64,000 nt of DNA. It comes from Sorghum bicolor (lineage: Eukaryota > Streptophyta > Magnoliopsida > Poales > Poaceae). The notes beneath the pieces were generated by a model. That model made no database searches, was not told where the DNA came from, and saw only the letters and a list, made by a program, of their open reading frames with translations. Every line of letters starts with the position of its first letter. Position 1 is the first letter of the stretch. Of this stretch, positions 43,534 through 53,976 are shown one piece after another. The stretch covers positions 14,888,293 to 14,952,292 of the forward strand of contig NC_012871.2 in the NCBI RefSeq assembly GCF_000003195.3. The letters are read 5' to 3'. Both the position numbers and the translations under genes were made by a program.

Positions 43534-44466
43534 TCAGTCGTCCTGGGATTCGCTACGTGGCGTAGTCGGTGATTCCGGTGGCGCCTCTTCTTCGTGTATA
43601 ACTAACTTCTCTCTCCACACCTGACTGGGTGCTACAGTCTCCTTAGGACAGTTCTGTTCAAGCTGTATGTCTTCAGACCTTATCACTTCTCCTTCGTAGT
43701 CTACCCATCCGTTCTTGATGATTTGCCTCCTCTGGTTTCGGTTGCGTTGTCTTCTTCTTGTCCTGACCTGCTTAGAGTCTTCAACTATATAGTTAAGGTC
43801 AGTAAAATAGCGGCATACCTTCTCAGAGGGGAAGTGTATGTGGACTTCGCCGATTCCAATGTAGATGATGGCTTTGATAGTGTTGAGGAACGGTCTTCCA
43901 AGGATGGTGGGTGGATCATACTCGTCTTCTCCCATGTCAATGACCTGAAAATCGTCTGGAGCTGAATGTATCTTGGTTGTAGGAGCATGGTTCCATGCAG
44001 GAGCTGATAAGTGACTGTGGCCATTATGTTATCGTCAGATCCGGTGTCGTAGAGTGTCTTCTGAAAAGAGTATCTGTTGATTGTGCACTCGATGCTTGGA
44101 ACACCAGGGTTGTCCTTCTTGATCAAGAAAGGTGACTTGAGTCGACGATCTTGACCTCCTTGAGCTGCAGTGACCATCTTAGCTGACTTGGTCCACATTT
44201 GCTTGTTCCTATTCCTCCTGTTGGTCCTCTTCCTTGACTCGTGTCGGGATTGTTCTGAAATTTGTGTAGTCTTGTTCTTGAAGGAAAGTCTCCTTCTTCC
44301 CCTTGATGTAGAAACTGATCTTGGCAGCATTAACGTAGATGACAGCTCTAGTGTTTAGGAATGGGCTCCCTAAGATGATGGGTGCCCTCTCCTCAGTACC
44401 AGTCTCTATCACCATGAAGTTTGCTGGAGCGTACAAGGTACCAACTCGGACACAGAGGTTCTTCAA
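43534..44466 (-). pseudogene. Protease remnants of element G, partly duplicated
   Basis: Read on the minus strand: first a retropepsin C-terminal half (44466-44209; APIILGSPFLNT), then a region with a retropepsin active site LYDTGSDDNIM (within 44330-43960), then after a frame change a second C-terminal half (43935-43534; PTILGRPFLNT). The protease C-terminal half is thus present twice, once before and once after an active-site half. No reverse transcriptase follows; the sequence passes to the H insertion site within 60 bp. Confidence 0.65.
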
Positions 44467-46387
44467 TATTTCCTTTGGGAAACTAAGTGTCTGATTTCCA
44501 ATGTGTTTGTGCTCGTAGATCCCGGTTCTTCACTTGGTGGAATCTGGGAGTTGTAAAACTCCTCCATATTATGCTCGAAGTGTTCCTGCTCATAGAGACA
44601 AGGCAGAGATCAAGTGCATAGGCCCTGTTGGTGGAAAACACCAACAGAACCAGAAGTGTAATTGTTGTTCTCTAACCTTAAGCATAGTGAGCAAGACAAA
44701 GTTGATGGATAATAAGATCATGAGTGTAGTATTTAAAACATTTGTGAGATCAGATTGATCGACCTAATGTAAAGATAGTCTATCTATGTATATGTCTTTT
44801 TTTATTTATATCTTCCCAAAGATTGAGTGTGCAACATTTTAGCTTATATGATTGGGAGTGTGAGATCACGAAGGTATCACTAAGAACAAAGATTAAAGGA
44901 CTAAACATGTTGAATTAATTGAGTTGGTTAATTTGGAGTTACAGATCATACATGTTTGTCTCTTTATTTTATGTGAACGCCAGAACCAAGGAGAAGCTTA
45001 TAAAAGTGATAGTCAAGTACCTTAAAATGTTACCTTACTTGAAGAGTGACGGTACAATATCACCTTGTGGAAGCTTTCCTTTCTTAGCGGTTGTGCATCG
45101 TGTTTGTGGCACCCTCCATGAATCATCTATTTTGAGCTACGTCTTTCTTGTGCAAACTGTTAAACTTCATGTGTCACTTTCTTCATCTCCAATGTGAGTT
45201 TATCTCATGACTTCCCAAATTGATATTGAAAGTTTTTCTGCAGGGGTTAGTCCGACAAAATATACCAATGTCTACACAAGCAGTTTTTAGTTCAATAACT
45301 GAACTAGACTCCATGTCTAATCAGATTAAGGAAGGCTATTTAACCTAAGCACCATGCTTAATTTAAAAGCCAATAGAAGTATGTGCAGTACTTCCAAACT
45401 AACACTTATAGGATAAACAAAGGTAGTGTGATGGCATTATAGAGATCTACTCAAGTGGAGATGAAGTAGTGTGATTAGTGTTTAACAAATTGAGCATGTC
45501 TCAAAGGTAAGGACAACCAACATAGCAACATGGCAAAGGATGTTTTTATGTGAAGTACTCCCCCAAGCTTGAATTTTGCAAAATTCAAGATTGGATGAAT
45601 TCAATGTTGTATGATGGTTGGTTGGACATACCTTGTGCTTGTCATTCATCCAATCTTCTTGCTCCAATCCTAGAAAGGTTAGTGACAAGAATACCCGAAG
45701 GAATATTTCTACAATTATCTTAACATGCTCAATACACAAGGCAATGTTGCAAATAATTGGAAGTTCATGTCACAATCTGATAGGTGCTTGTTTTAGGACA
45801 CTAAGCTTGTCCTTGGGAAACCATCAAGTTATGTTGGTGAAGTGGTTTCCCCTCCAACACCTACCTATATCAAGATCAACTCAACGAGATCTGTAATATT
45901 TATTATAGACATATGCATCGACAACCGCCCTTTTGTTTCCCAAAAAAAAAAAGACAACCGCCCTTTTAAAGTTTTTATAAATAGAAAGGAAGAGAGGGTT
46001 GGAGATCTCAAATGTGGTAAGGTTGGAGAGACCAATTGATTGGAGAGATGTTTTATATGAACAAGGACTTGATGAGGTATTTATGAAATAACTTCCATGC
46101 TCACTGTTGTTTCTCTCATTCTCAAACTCCAAGGATGATTTTTCATGAATGTTTAAAATTCCTCTAGGATTGTCTCTCAAGTTCGTTTTATCTATCCATT
46201 CAATGGTGATAGCACATGGATTTTTAATGTCCTCTAGCCATCGATGTTGCTCTTCTCGATCCTCCTTCTTATGCATGGGATGTCTAGAGAGATTCATAGG
46301 ATTATCGGGAGGTTCAAGAGAAAGAGTATAGTAGAAACTATTAAGCTCAAGGATGGGATGGATAGCCGAATCATGGGATTGAAATGT
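44467..46387 (-). other. Non-coding internal region of element G
   Basis: About 1.9 kb without a convincing gene, between the mini-gag and the protease remnants. It holds a CTCCCCCAAGCTTG tract near 45560 (like the polypurine tracts) followed by GAATTTTGCAAAATTC, a perfect 16-bp palindrome at about 45574. Origin unknown. Confidence 0.5.
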
Positions 46388-46840
46388 TTAGAGATTGGCT
46401 ATTGAAACTTCCTTTCCTCGTCTGGGAGATGATTCCTTCTCTATCTCTAAGATTATTCTATGAAGACTAGTACAAGAAGGATGTCTACGAATGAAGACAT
46501 ACCTTCCTTTACTAATAGATAAAGAAAGAAGGACTCTACCAAAGGTTATATGATTAAGACCAATGTGAAAATATCTAGGAAAAACATGGTCTTGTAGGGC
46601 TAGGTCTAAACCAGAATTTATAGAAAGATTAATAGATTCCCTAAGTGTAGCTAAAAGTGCATTGTCTTCTTGATTAAAAGATAGGACCTCAGCTATAGAA
46701 AAGGGTTGGTTTTGACCTATTGCAATCAACTCCGGACACAGATCATAATTAGGGGCAGGACGTGTTGACTCCCATGGTCTATGGCTGGTCTCCGAAGGTG
46801 CAAAGAATTCAATAATAGGTATGGAATTTGAGTTATCCAT
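46388..46840 (-). CDS. Shortened Gag of element G
   Basis: An open frame of 150 codons from the ATG at 46840. The N-terminus (PSETSHRPWESTRPAP) corresponds to the Gag start of element E. The middle of Gag is deleted in frame (the text jumps from ELIAIGQNQPFS to EVLSFNQEDN), then the end of the Gag domain follows. The frame is also open upstream through the primer site into the LTR (to 47020). Whether so short a Gag works is unknown; the ORF has no stop. Confidence 0.6.
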   Translation of the reverse strand: MDNSNSIPIIEFFAPSETSHRPWESTRPAPNYDLCPELIAIGQNQPFSIAEVLSFNQEDNALLATLRESINLSINSGLDLALQDHVFPRYFHIGLNHITFGRVLLSLSISKGRYVFIRRHPSCTSLHRIILEIEKESSPRRGKEVSIANL

Positions 46841-46933
46841 AAAGATAAAAAGATAAAGATAAAAGAATAAAAGTATAAAAGTATAATACAAGATAATAGC
46901 AAGACTCAAAGTTATCTCAGCAAACCGTCTTTC

Positions 46934-46951
46934 TCCCCGGCAACGGCGCCA
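46934..46951 (-). other. Primer binding site of element G (tRNA-Asp)
   Basis: TGGCGCCGTTGCCGGGGA on the minus strand, 8 bp from the 5' LTR. Confidence 0.9.
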
Positions 46952-46959
46952 GAAATGCT

Positions 46960-48338
46960 TGTTGATATTTGGTAACGCAATTAGAAAATGATCCGCAAGC
47001 GCACGGATATCGGTGAGCATTTCACCCGGGAGGTTATCCAGAGTTATCGTATTTATATTTTTACCACTGGGAGAAAGGGTGCATCTGACTAACCAAATCT
47101 ATTGCTACTACCCCTTTAGGCTACAAAGAATGTTTCTCGATGTGAGTGATATATAGAGAAGACTGCAACCGTAGTCTCGTTCTAACCTTGGTAAGGATGA
47201 TCTATTATTCTATTGGGGAGGCTCACGGAATCTAGACAACACAAAGGATGTTCGACCCGCACCTATAAACCTACCCGTCCTGCTAACAAGATATGGGATA
47301 CAAAGGTAACTCGGAAATGTCACGTTCCTCGCTACTACCACGGTCCAGCTAGTCAGGGGATATCTATGAGTACCCTAGCCTAAACACCACGTTTACGCTA
47401 GCAAGTGATTACTCTAATACTCAACCGGAAGAGGATTAAAGTAAACTCATAAACCAAAGAACAATAAAATAAGAACTTACTAGTAATTAGAAGTCGAATT
47501 ACTGAAGAATCTTAGAAGCAAGCCTCGGGTTAGGAGACTTGATCCCGCAGGTACAACTCGGAGTAGACACCGACAGGCCGGCCTTCCTCCGATCTACACC
47601 TCCACTCTATCTCTCTCAATCTAGTAGAAACTAGAAGATCTATTTCTACTTACATTGGTTGCTAAGCCTAAAAAGAAATATTATTTAGAGAAGAGGTTTT
47701 CCTTTGAGGGCACCCCTCAATCTCTATGATAATTTCTTGTCTCCTCCAGGGGCCAGGGGCCTTGCTTATATAGTCCTCTTCCTTTGTGCGTTTTTGGTTC
47801 AGCAGGCGATGTGGTACTAAACTTTCCACCATATCTCATGAAAATGCACATAGGCCTTAATGGACCAAAATCTGATTTGGGCCCAATTAATCCCGCAGCT
47901 CTTTTATGTGGAGTTCTTCTTTTATTAATATCTCTTGATTCCGAACTCCAAATATAGCAAATAATATATGCATTTCGATCAGCTCGACGAGATCTTTGCA
48001 ATGGCGTACTCCATTCTGTGATTGGTGGAAACACCTGGGCGGGCGCCCAAGGGGGAGGGCGGGCGCCCTGCCCCCGGGCCCGTTCGGCCTTCCGTTCGTT
48101 CCTGTGGCTTCTGGACTCTTCTAGATGATAGAAAATTATGCGGCACGTTAATATCTGCATGTAAACCCGACGTGTGGGCCTTTCCTCCATATTTCTTGAT
48201 AACCCCCTGCAGAAATAGACAAACACCAAAATTCGTGGAATTCTGTCAGATAAAACCCTAAGTCTAGATATTGATTTCATTTGGATCCTTTTCTTTGTTT
48301 ATTTGATAATTAAATTTGATACTTAAGGACCGTCAACA
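46960..48338 (-). repeat. 5' LTR of element G
   Basis: 1379 bp, about 98% like 30695-32071 by eye. It is followed on the plus strand by GCCTT and the remainder of the F LTR. Confidence 0.9.
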
Positions 48339-48478
48339 GCCTTTTCCGTCTTCGAGGCTGCGGTTGTCGATGACTATACGTATGACTGACTAGAGCGTCG
48401 AGTTGAGGGCCTCGACCTGCGTACGGGTAATCTCATTATGTGCATCAATTAGGATACCCCTTACTGATACCCTCGACA
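48339..48478 (-). repeat. 5' LTR of element F, second part
   Basis: The remaining 140 bp of the F LTR, starting with the GCCTT duplication and ending ATACCCTCGACA. The TG...CA ends agree with the first part. Confidence 0.7.
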
Positions 48479-48483
48479 ATAAC

Positions 48484-49113
48484 TTAGCGGCGCTCTAATT
48501 CCTTAATCTTCTTATTGGCACTGGCAAGATCCTGCCTAAGGCCTAGTATAACGGTGTTGTGGTTAGAGAGCTGCCTAGTGAGGGCATTAATCGAGGACTG
48601 GAGGTCTATGATAACTCTGTCTAGCCTGCGAACGTCCTCATCAATATCTACTATAGTCTTGCGACGCTTGGGAGGTGTCTCAAAAGCATTGAGAGCGTGC
48701 TTCGGGGCTGCCTTTGGAGGGATAAAACGGACTTTGGCTGCTCTAACCCCTTCAAAGTAAGGTCTTTCCTCCTCCGTAGTGTAGCGTATGCTGCTGATCT
48801 CGCCGCTCCGGTTGGTCTTGACTCCTACGACCCTCTCATTGGGTCTAGGTGGAAGGATCCTCGTGCCGGTTGGCACTTTGATGGTGGTCTTCGTCTTGGA
48901 TGATGATCCCTTGAGGAGTAGGGGTTGTGGCGGTGCGGTGAGAACTGGTTGAGCATGATAGGATTGGGTAGAGCTGCGTTGGCGTAATGGCATGGCTTCT
49001 AGCTGTCGCTCTGTGTTGGCCGGGACGAGAGCACGGGCATCGGGTTCTTCCACAGGCTCCATGTTGAGGTTGAAGGGGACGACTTCCCAATCATCGTGGA
49101 ACTTCTCGGCCAT
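48484..49113 (-). CDS. Accessory ORF of element E (unknown function)
   Basis: An intact 209-residue ORF from the ATG at 49111-49113 to a TAA at 48484. The N-terminal 60 residues are acidic (EPVEEPDARALVP); the middle is basic and Pro/Thr-rich (TKTTIKVPTGTRILPPRPNE); a KHALNAFETPPKRRK stretch could be a nuclear localisation signal. The last ~55 residues look like a coiled coil (DIDEDVRRLDRVIIDLQSSI and on). No enzyme or membrane segment is visible. It lies downstream of integrase, has its own TATA box 93 bp upstream and is undamaged although the neighbouring pol gene has many stops. It might be a regulatory or RNA-binding product of the element, or a captured host fragment. I do not recognise it. 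Confidence 0.65.
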   Translation of the reverse strand: MAEKFHDDWEVVPFNLNMEPVEEPDARALVPANTERQLEAMPLRQRSSTQSYHAQPVLTAPPQPLLLKGSSSKTKTTIKVPTGTRILPPRPNERVVGVKTNRSGEISSIRYTTEEERPYFEGVRAAKVRFIPPKAAPKHALNAFETPPKRRKTIVDIDEDVRRLDRVIIDLQSSINALTRQLSNHNTVILGLRQDLASANKKIKELERR

Positions 49114-49205
49114 TGGAGCAGCGAGGAACTAAACAAGCTCTAATTGAAGAAGAAGAAGAGAAGGCTTGGATAGATTGGTGTTTGAAAACTGATGTCAGGG
49201 GTCTG

Positions 49206-49367
49206 TTTATATAGGGGTCAAAAAGTGCCTCTAGGGGTTGTTCGGGTTGTTCCCGTCAATGTGCGTGAGAAACTTTCCATCTGAGGGATTATTCGGATTA
49301 CCATAAGTGTGTTTTCCATAACAGAGAAAATCGGGACCGAAGGGGAATAGGGGTTGGGCGCCCGCCC
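49206..49367 (-). promoter_or_regulatory. Candidate promoter of the element E accessory ORF
   Basis: On the minus strand GGGCGGGCGCCC (49356-49367), then TATATAAA (49206-49213), then about 92 bp of leader with a purine-rich stretch before the ATG at 49113. The GC box is the one found in the LTR promoters, at a similar distance from the TATA. Confidence 0.55.
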
Positions 49368-49476
49368 TCTCTCTCGCTCCACTGCGAGTCCGCTTCCTCG
49401 AGCGTGTTTCTAGATGCAAACTTAATTAGGAAAATATATATATGAGCCAAAAACGTCAGACTAAAAAGGTTGGGCT

Positions 49477-51991
49477 CTAATTCTCTATGGGAAGGTAAAA
49501 ATAGACTACGTCTATTTCTTCTAATTCTTTATTGGGCTCTAAAAACAATTTAAGACGTTGACCATTTACCTTGAATAACGTACCTTCGTCATTTTGAAGT
49601 GTGATAGCTCCGTGGGATGATGAATTAATTACCTTGAATGGTCCTTTCCATTTTCTCCGGAGTTTTCCATGCCTGAAAAGCTTCACCTGGAATTAAAAAG
49701 TAATACCTTATCTCCGGGTGTGAACTCCTTCTTGATTCTCTTGTCATGCCACCTTTTGACTCTTTCTTTGTAGATCTTCGAATTGTGATATGCTTTCTCT
49801 CGCCATTCTTCCAATTCTGATAGTTGCATTCTTCTATGATCTCCAGCAATATCTAGGTCCATATTCTATCTCTTTATGGCCCAGTGTGCTTTGAACTCTA
49901 GTTCAACAGGTAGATGGCAAGTCTTCCTGTACACCAATTGGTATGGAGACATTCCAATTGGAGTCTTGTATGTTGTCCGGTATGCCCAGAGTGCATCGGG
50001 TAACTTGTCTTTCCATGCCATTCCCATTTCATTTACTGTCTTTTGAAGAATATTCTTGATTTGTTTGTTGGAAGTCTCTGCTTGGCCACTTGTCTGAGGA
50101 TGATAGGGGGTAGCGACGTTGTGACGGATTCCATGTTTTGATAGATATTGCTTGAAGCGTTTATCGATGAAGTGTGCTCCTCCATCACTTATCACTACTC
50201 TGGGGACTCCAAATCTTGGAAATATAATTTCTTCAAACATCCTTTTTGAACTGATGTTGTTGGCATGCTTGCAAGGTAATGCCTCTACCCACTTGGAGAC
50301 GTAGTCAACTGCCACGAAGATGTACTCACACTTCTTTGATGGAGGAAATGGACCCATATAGTCTATTCCCCAGACATCAAAGAGCTCAATCTAAAGGTTG
50401 TTGGTGAGTGGCATTGCATCACTTGTATTTATGTTTCCGTGCCTTTGACATGGCCCACATCTTCTAATATATTGCTTCGTGTCTTCATACATTGTAGGCC
50501 AGTAGAATCCACACTGCCAGATCTTTGAATGTGTATGGAATGCTCCATAGTGACCTCCATATGGTGATGAATGACATCTGTCGATGATCTTCCATCCTTC
50601 CTCAGTGGTCACACATCTCCTGAGTAAGCTATCAGAGCATACTCGGAAGAGGTATGGGTATGGCTCATCCCATATATGTGAACGACTTTCTTGAATAAGC
50701 TTCTTCTTGTTTGCTCCTGGCGGTACATACCCTGAAACCATAAAATTAACAATATCTGCATACCAGGGGTCAGACCTGTTAATCCCGTAGAGCATGTCGT
50801 CCCAGAGTGAATCATTGATGGGGGTTTCCTGTGGATTCTTAAAATACATTCTAGACAAGTGATCTGCAACAGAATTTTCTACTCCTTTTTTATCTTTTAT
50901 TTCTAAGTCAAATTCTTGGAGTCATAAGATCCATCTAATCAGGCGAGGTTTAGCATCTTTTTTAGTGAGCAAATATTTTAGTGCAGCATGATCAGTGTAA
51001 ACAATTATTTTAGCTCCAACTAAATAAGATCTAAATTTATCAATGGCAAAAACAACAGCCAGAAGCTCTTTTTCAGTGGTTGCATAGTTAAGTTGAGCTC
51101 TTGTCAAAGTTTTACTGGCATAAGCAATTGCATGATGCTTCTTATTTTTAGTTTGTCCCAAAACTGCCCCCACAGCATAATCACTAGCATCACACATAAT
51201 TTCAAAAGGCAACGACCAATCAGGGGGTTGAATGATTGGTGCAGAGATGAGTGCTTTCTTTAATAAATTGAAAGATGTTAGACATGCATCATCAAATTCG
51301 AAAGGAGCATCCTAGGCTAGCAAAAGAGTAAGTGGTCTTGCAATGAATGAGAAATCTTTTATGAATCTACGATAAAAACCAACATGGCCAAGGATGCTTC
51401 GAATTCCTTTTATATTCACAGGTGGAGGTAGTTGTTCAATTACTTCAATTTTAGCTTTGTCTACCTCAATACCTCTTTCAGACACTAGGTGTCCCAGCAC
51501 TATTCCTTCCCTAACCATGAAATGACATTTTTCCCAATTAAAGACTAAGTGCTTTTCTTCACATCTTTGCAAAACCTTGTCTAAGTTTTCAAGACAACTA
51601 TCAAAAGTTTTTCCATAAACAGAGAAATCATCCATGAAAACTTCCATAATCTCTTCAATCATATCAGAAAATATAGACATCATGCATCTTTGGAAAGAAG
51701 CTGGTGCATTACATAACCCAAAAGACATTCTACGGTAAGCATAAGTTCCATATGGGCATGTAAAAGTGGTTTTGCTTTGATCATCAGGATGGATCGGGAT
51801 TTGGTGATACCCTGAATATCCATCTAAGAAACAGAAGAACGAATGGTTCGCTAATTGCTCTAGCATCTCATCTACGAATGGTTCAGTTTTCTATAATCTA
51901 TGCACATCCGCCATCCTGTGACGGTGCGTTGCGGAATTAGCTCGTTCTTTTCATTCATAATGACAGTCATGCCTCCTTTTTTACGCACAAC
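49477..51991 (-). pseudogene. Reverse transcriptase, RNase H and integrase of element E
   Basis: Begins in reverse transcriptase: a stop TAA replaces Gln at 51992, and a deletion of some tens of bp near 51880 shifts the frame just before LEQLANHSFFCFLDGYSGYH. The polymerase active site reads FMDD (near 51628). A TAG follows near 51312, RNase H has [11 protein letters not shown], and further stops occur near 50922 (TGA), 50391 (TAG) and 49866 (TAG). Integrase has the HHCC zinc region, the catalytic residues in [19 protein letters not shown] and [10 protein letters not shown], and a basic C-terminal part (FRHGKLRRKWKGPFKV) after a 1-bp frameshift near 49690. The enzymes would copy element RNA and insert the DNA; this copy cannot. 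Confidence 0.85.
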
Positions 51992-53842
51992 TTAAACTGG
52001 GCTCACCCACTCACTGTGTGGCACAGGATATATAATCCCTGCATGTAGCAACTTTATAACTTCCTTTTTAACTACCTCTCTCATAGTGTTGTTAAGTCTA
52101 CGTTGGGGTTCTCGAGAGGGTGAAACAGAAGGATCTGTTGGAATACGATGGGTACAAATCATAGGACTGATTCCTGTAAGATCTTGGAGTGAGTAGCCGA
52201 AAACTGAGTGATGTTTCTCAAGAATGGTCATTAATCGCAGAGTTTGCTCCTGAGTGAGTTTATCGCTAATGATCACAGGAAACTCTGGATTATTGTTTAG
52301 GAAAGCATAGGTAAGACTGGGTGGTAAATTTTTAAGCTCTATGGGAGGTCTAGGTGTTTCTGCAAACTCATCTAAGGGTTCAGGTTCAGAAGGTTCGGCC
52401 TCTTCTTCTGTGAAGAAAGAAGCTTCTTCTTCTAAGTCTGATTCATCTAAAAGCTCTAGAGATGCAGCCTTTACCTCCTCCATAGGATCAGGCAAAAGAT
52501 ATGACTCAGCCTTATTGTTTAAGGAGTGTGAAATTGTCATTGGGATTTTAAAAGCTTTTCCAAAAGAAATGTGTAGCTTTCTAGTATGACCTTCATAAAG
52601 GAGTCTTCTAAAAGGTTGTCCTATCAACAGGTCGAAGTCCCATGTATCAAAGATATAGAAGTTCAAATGAACCATGGAGCCTTCTACCGTAAGAGGTAGG
52701 ACATTAATAATTCCAAGACTGGGAACTAATCGTCCCGAAGATTCCTTTATGACCTTTGTTGTGGGGGTTAAGACAAGATTTTTAAATAGTTTAAGTGCAA
52801 AAGATTCAGACATGATGTTGATCCCCACAACTGGATTATAGACAGCATTAAATCGATCAGAATTATAAGCACAGCGTATAGTTATAGAGGGTGTGTCCAA
52901 ACGGATCACATCAGAGGAAAGCTCTGATTCCTCCAACCACTCGCTACTCATGACTGAGATAAGCTCTCTTAATTGATATTCACTTGGTAAATAAATGCTA
53001 AACTGGTCGTTTTGGGGTTCGTCAATAGAATAGTAGTTTGAAATGTTTCCAAAATCGGCAAAAAGATCAGATTCTATATCCAGCATGAAATCAGGTGGTG
53101 GAATTTCTTCCTCTTGTGGCTCAGAACTTGGGATAGCTAAAGTAGATGAAGAATTTGGCAGAGTGTCTACTTCGGCTTTGTAGGTTTCATCATGAAGGGT
53201 ATTATCCATCTCAGCTTCTAGGATTCTATCTAGGATCACTCTAGCTTCATCAGTAGGGATACGAAAGAAAGAACCTCTAGACATTGTATGTAGCATTTGT
53301 TTATGATTTTTCTGAAGACCTCGAAAAAAGTGAAATAAAAGAACAGGGTCTTCAAGATTAAGGTTTGGACCAGATTCTAAAAGATCAGAAAAACGTTTCC
53401 AGGATTTTCCCAAAGTTTCATTATCTTTTTGTTTAAAAGATAGGACTTCGAGTCTAAGGTCGCTGATACGGTCGAGGGAATAAAAATCTAGACAAAAGTT
53501 TGCTCGTAAAACTCCCCATTCACCTCGTTGTTGACTTACCTTCTGACTGTACCATTGTCTAGCTTCTCCCCTTAAGGAAAAAGGAAAAAGCTTCCAACAT
53601 AAAGTTTTATCAGAAATGCCTTCAATGCGAAGACAATCACATGTTTGCTCAAAATCTCTAATATGAAGGTAAGGGTTTTCGTCTTCCTTTCCCGAAAAAG
53701 ATAGGTTTTGAATCATGGCAATCAACCTAGAACTTAACCTATACTGGGATGTTTGGATAGGCTGTGATGACTCCCATGGTAAAAGGTCAGTTTCCGAAGG
53801 TGTTGCAAATTGGTAGATTGATTTAGAATCTTGGTTTTCCAT
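51992..53842 (-). pseudogene. Gag, protease-like domain and start of the reverse transcriptase of element E
   Basis: An open frame from the ATG at 53842 to a premature stop at 51992. The Gag domain is near-identical to that of element A. The protease-like region has YNPVVGINIM (coding position 52823-52840) where an Asp-containing motif is expected, followed by the flap-side LLIGQPFRRLL. It then runs through an acidic linker to the RT start (TMREVVKKEVIKLLHAGIIY, WVSPV). The same frame is open back through the primer site into the LTR (to 54037), as in element G. Confidence 0.82.
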
Positions 53843-53950
53843 AAGGTAAGAGTAAAGAAAATAAATACAGAATATAAAAGATAAGAAAAGATAAAAGTAT
53901 AGATACAAGCTAGTAGTAAGACTCAAGGTTATCTCAGCAAACCGTCTTTC

Positions 53951-53968
53951 TCCCCGGCAACGGCGCCA
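53951..53968 (-). other. Primer binding site of element E (tRNA-Asp)
   Basis: TGGCGCCGTTGCCGGGGA on the minus strand, 8 bp from the LTR. Confidence 0.9.
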
Positions 53969-53976
53969 GAAATGCT

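Larger units (their letters stand above)
30695..48338 (-). mobile_element. Non-autonomous Athila-type element G, complete, containing H
   Basis: Two LTRs of 1377 and 1379 bp and a perfect 5-bp target duplication GCCTT (30690-30694 and 48339-48343). It lies in the LTR of F. Without H, G is about 8.4 kb. It has only a shortened gag, protease remnants and long non-coding stretches, with no reverse transcriptase or integrase. Roughly two dozen differences between its LTRs make it older than H. Confidence 0.9.
26645..48478 (-). mobile_element. Tat-type Gypsy element F (5' LTR and gag-protease; split by G)
   Basis: Read on the minus strand: a 5' LTR (48478-29773, split by element G at 30695-48338), primer site, gag and protease, then a break at about 26645 against element C. 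Reverse transcriptase, integrase and the 3' LTR are missing. F is GC-rich and quite unlike the Athila-type elements around it. Its right flank is ATAAC, inside element E only a few bases after the stop codon of the E accessory ORF. Confidence 0.8.

Noticed and set aside
44919..45197. Small ORFs in the non-coding part of G as captured host exons
   Set aside because: No recognisable domains, no splice pattern and no frame continuity between them.
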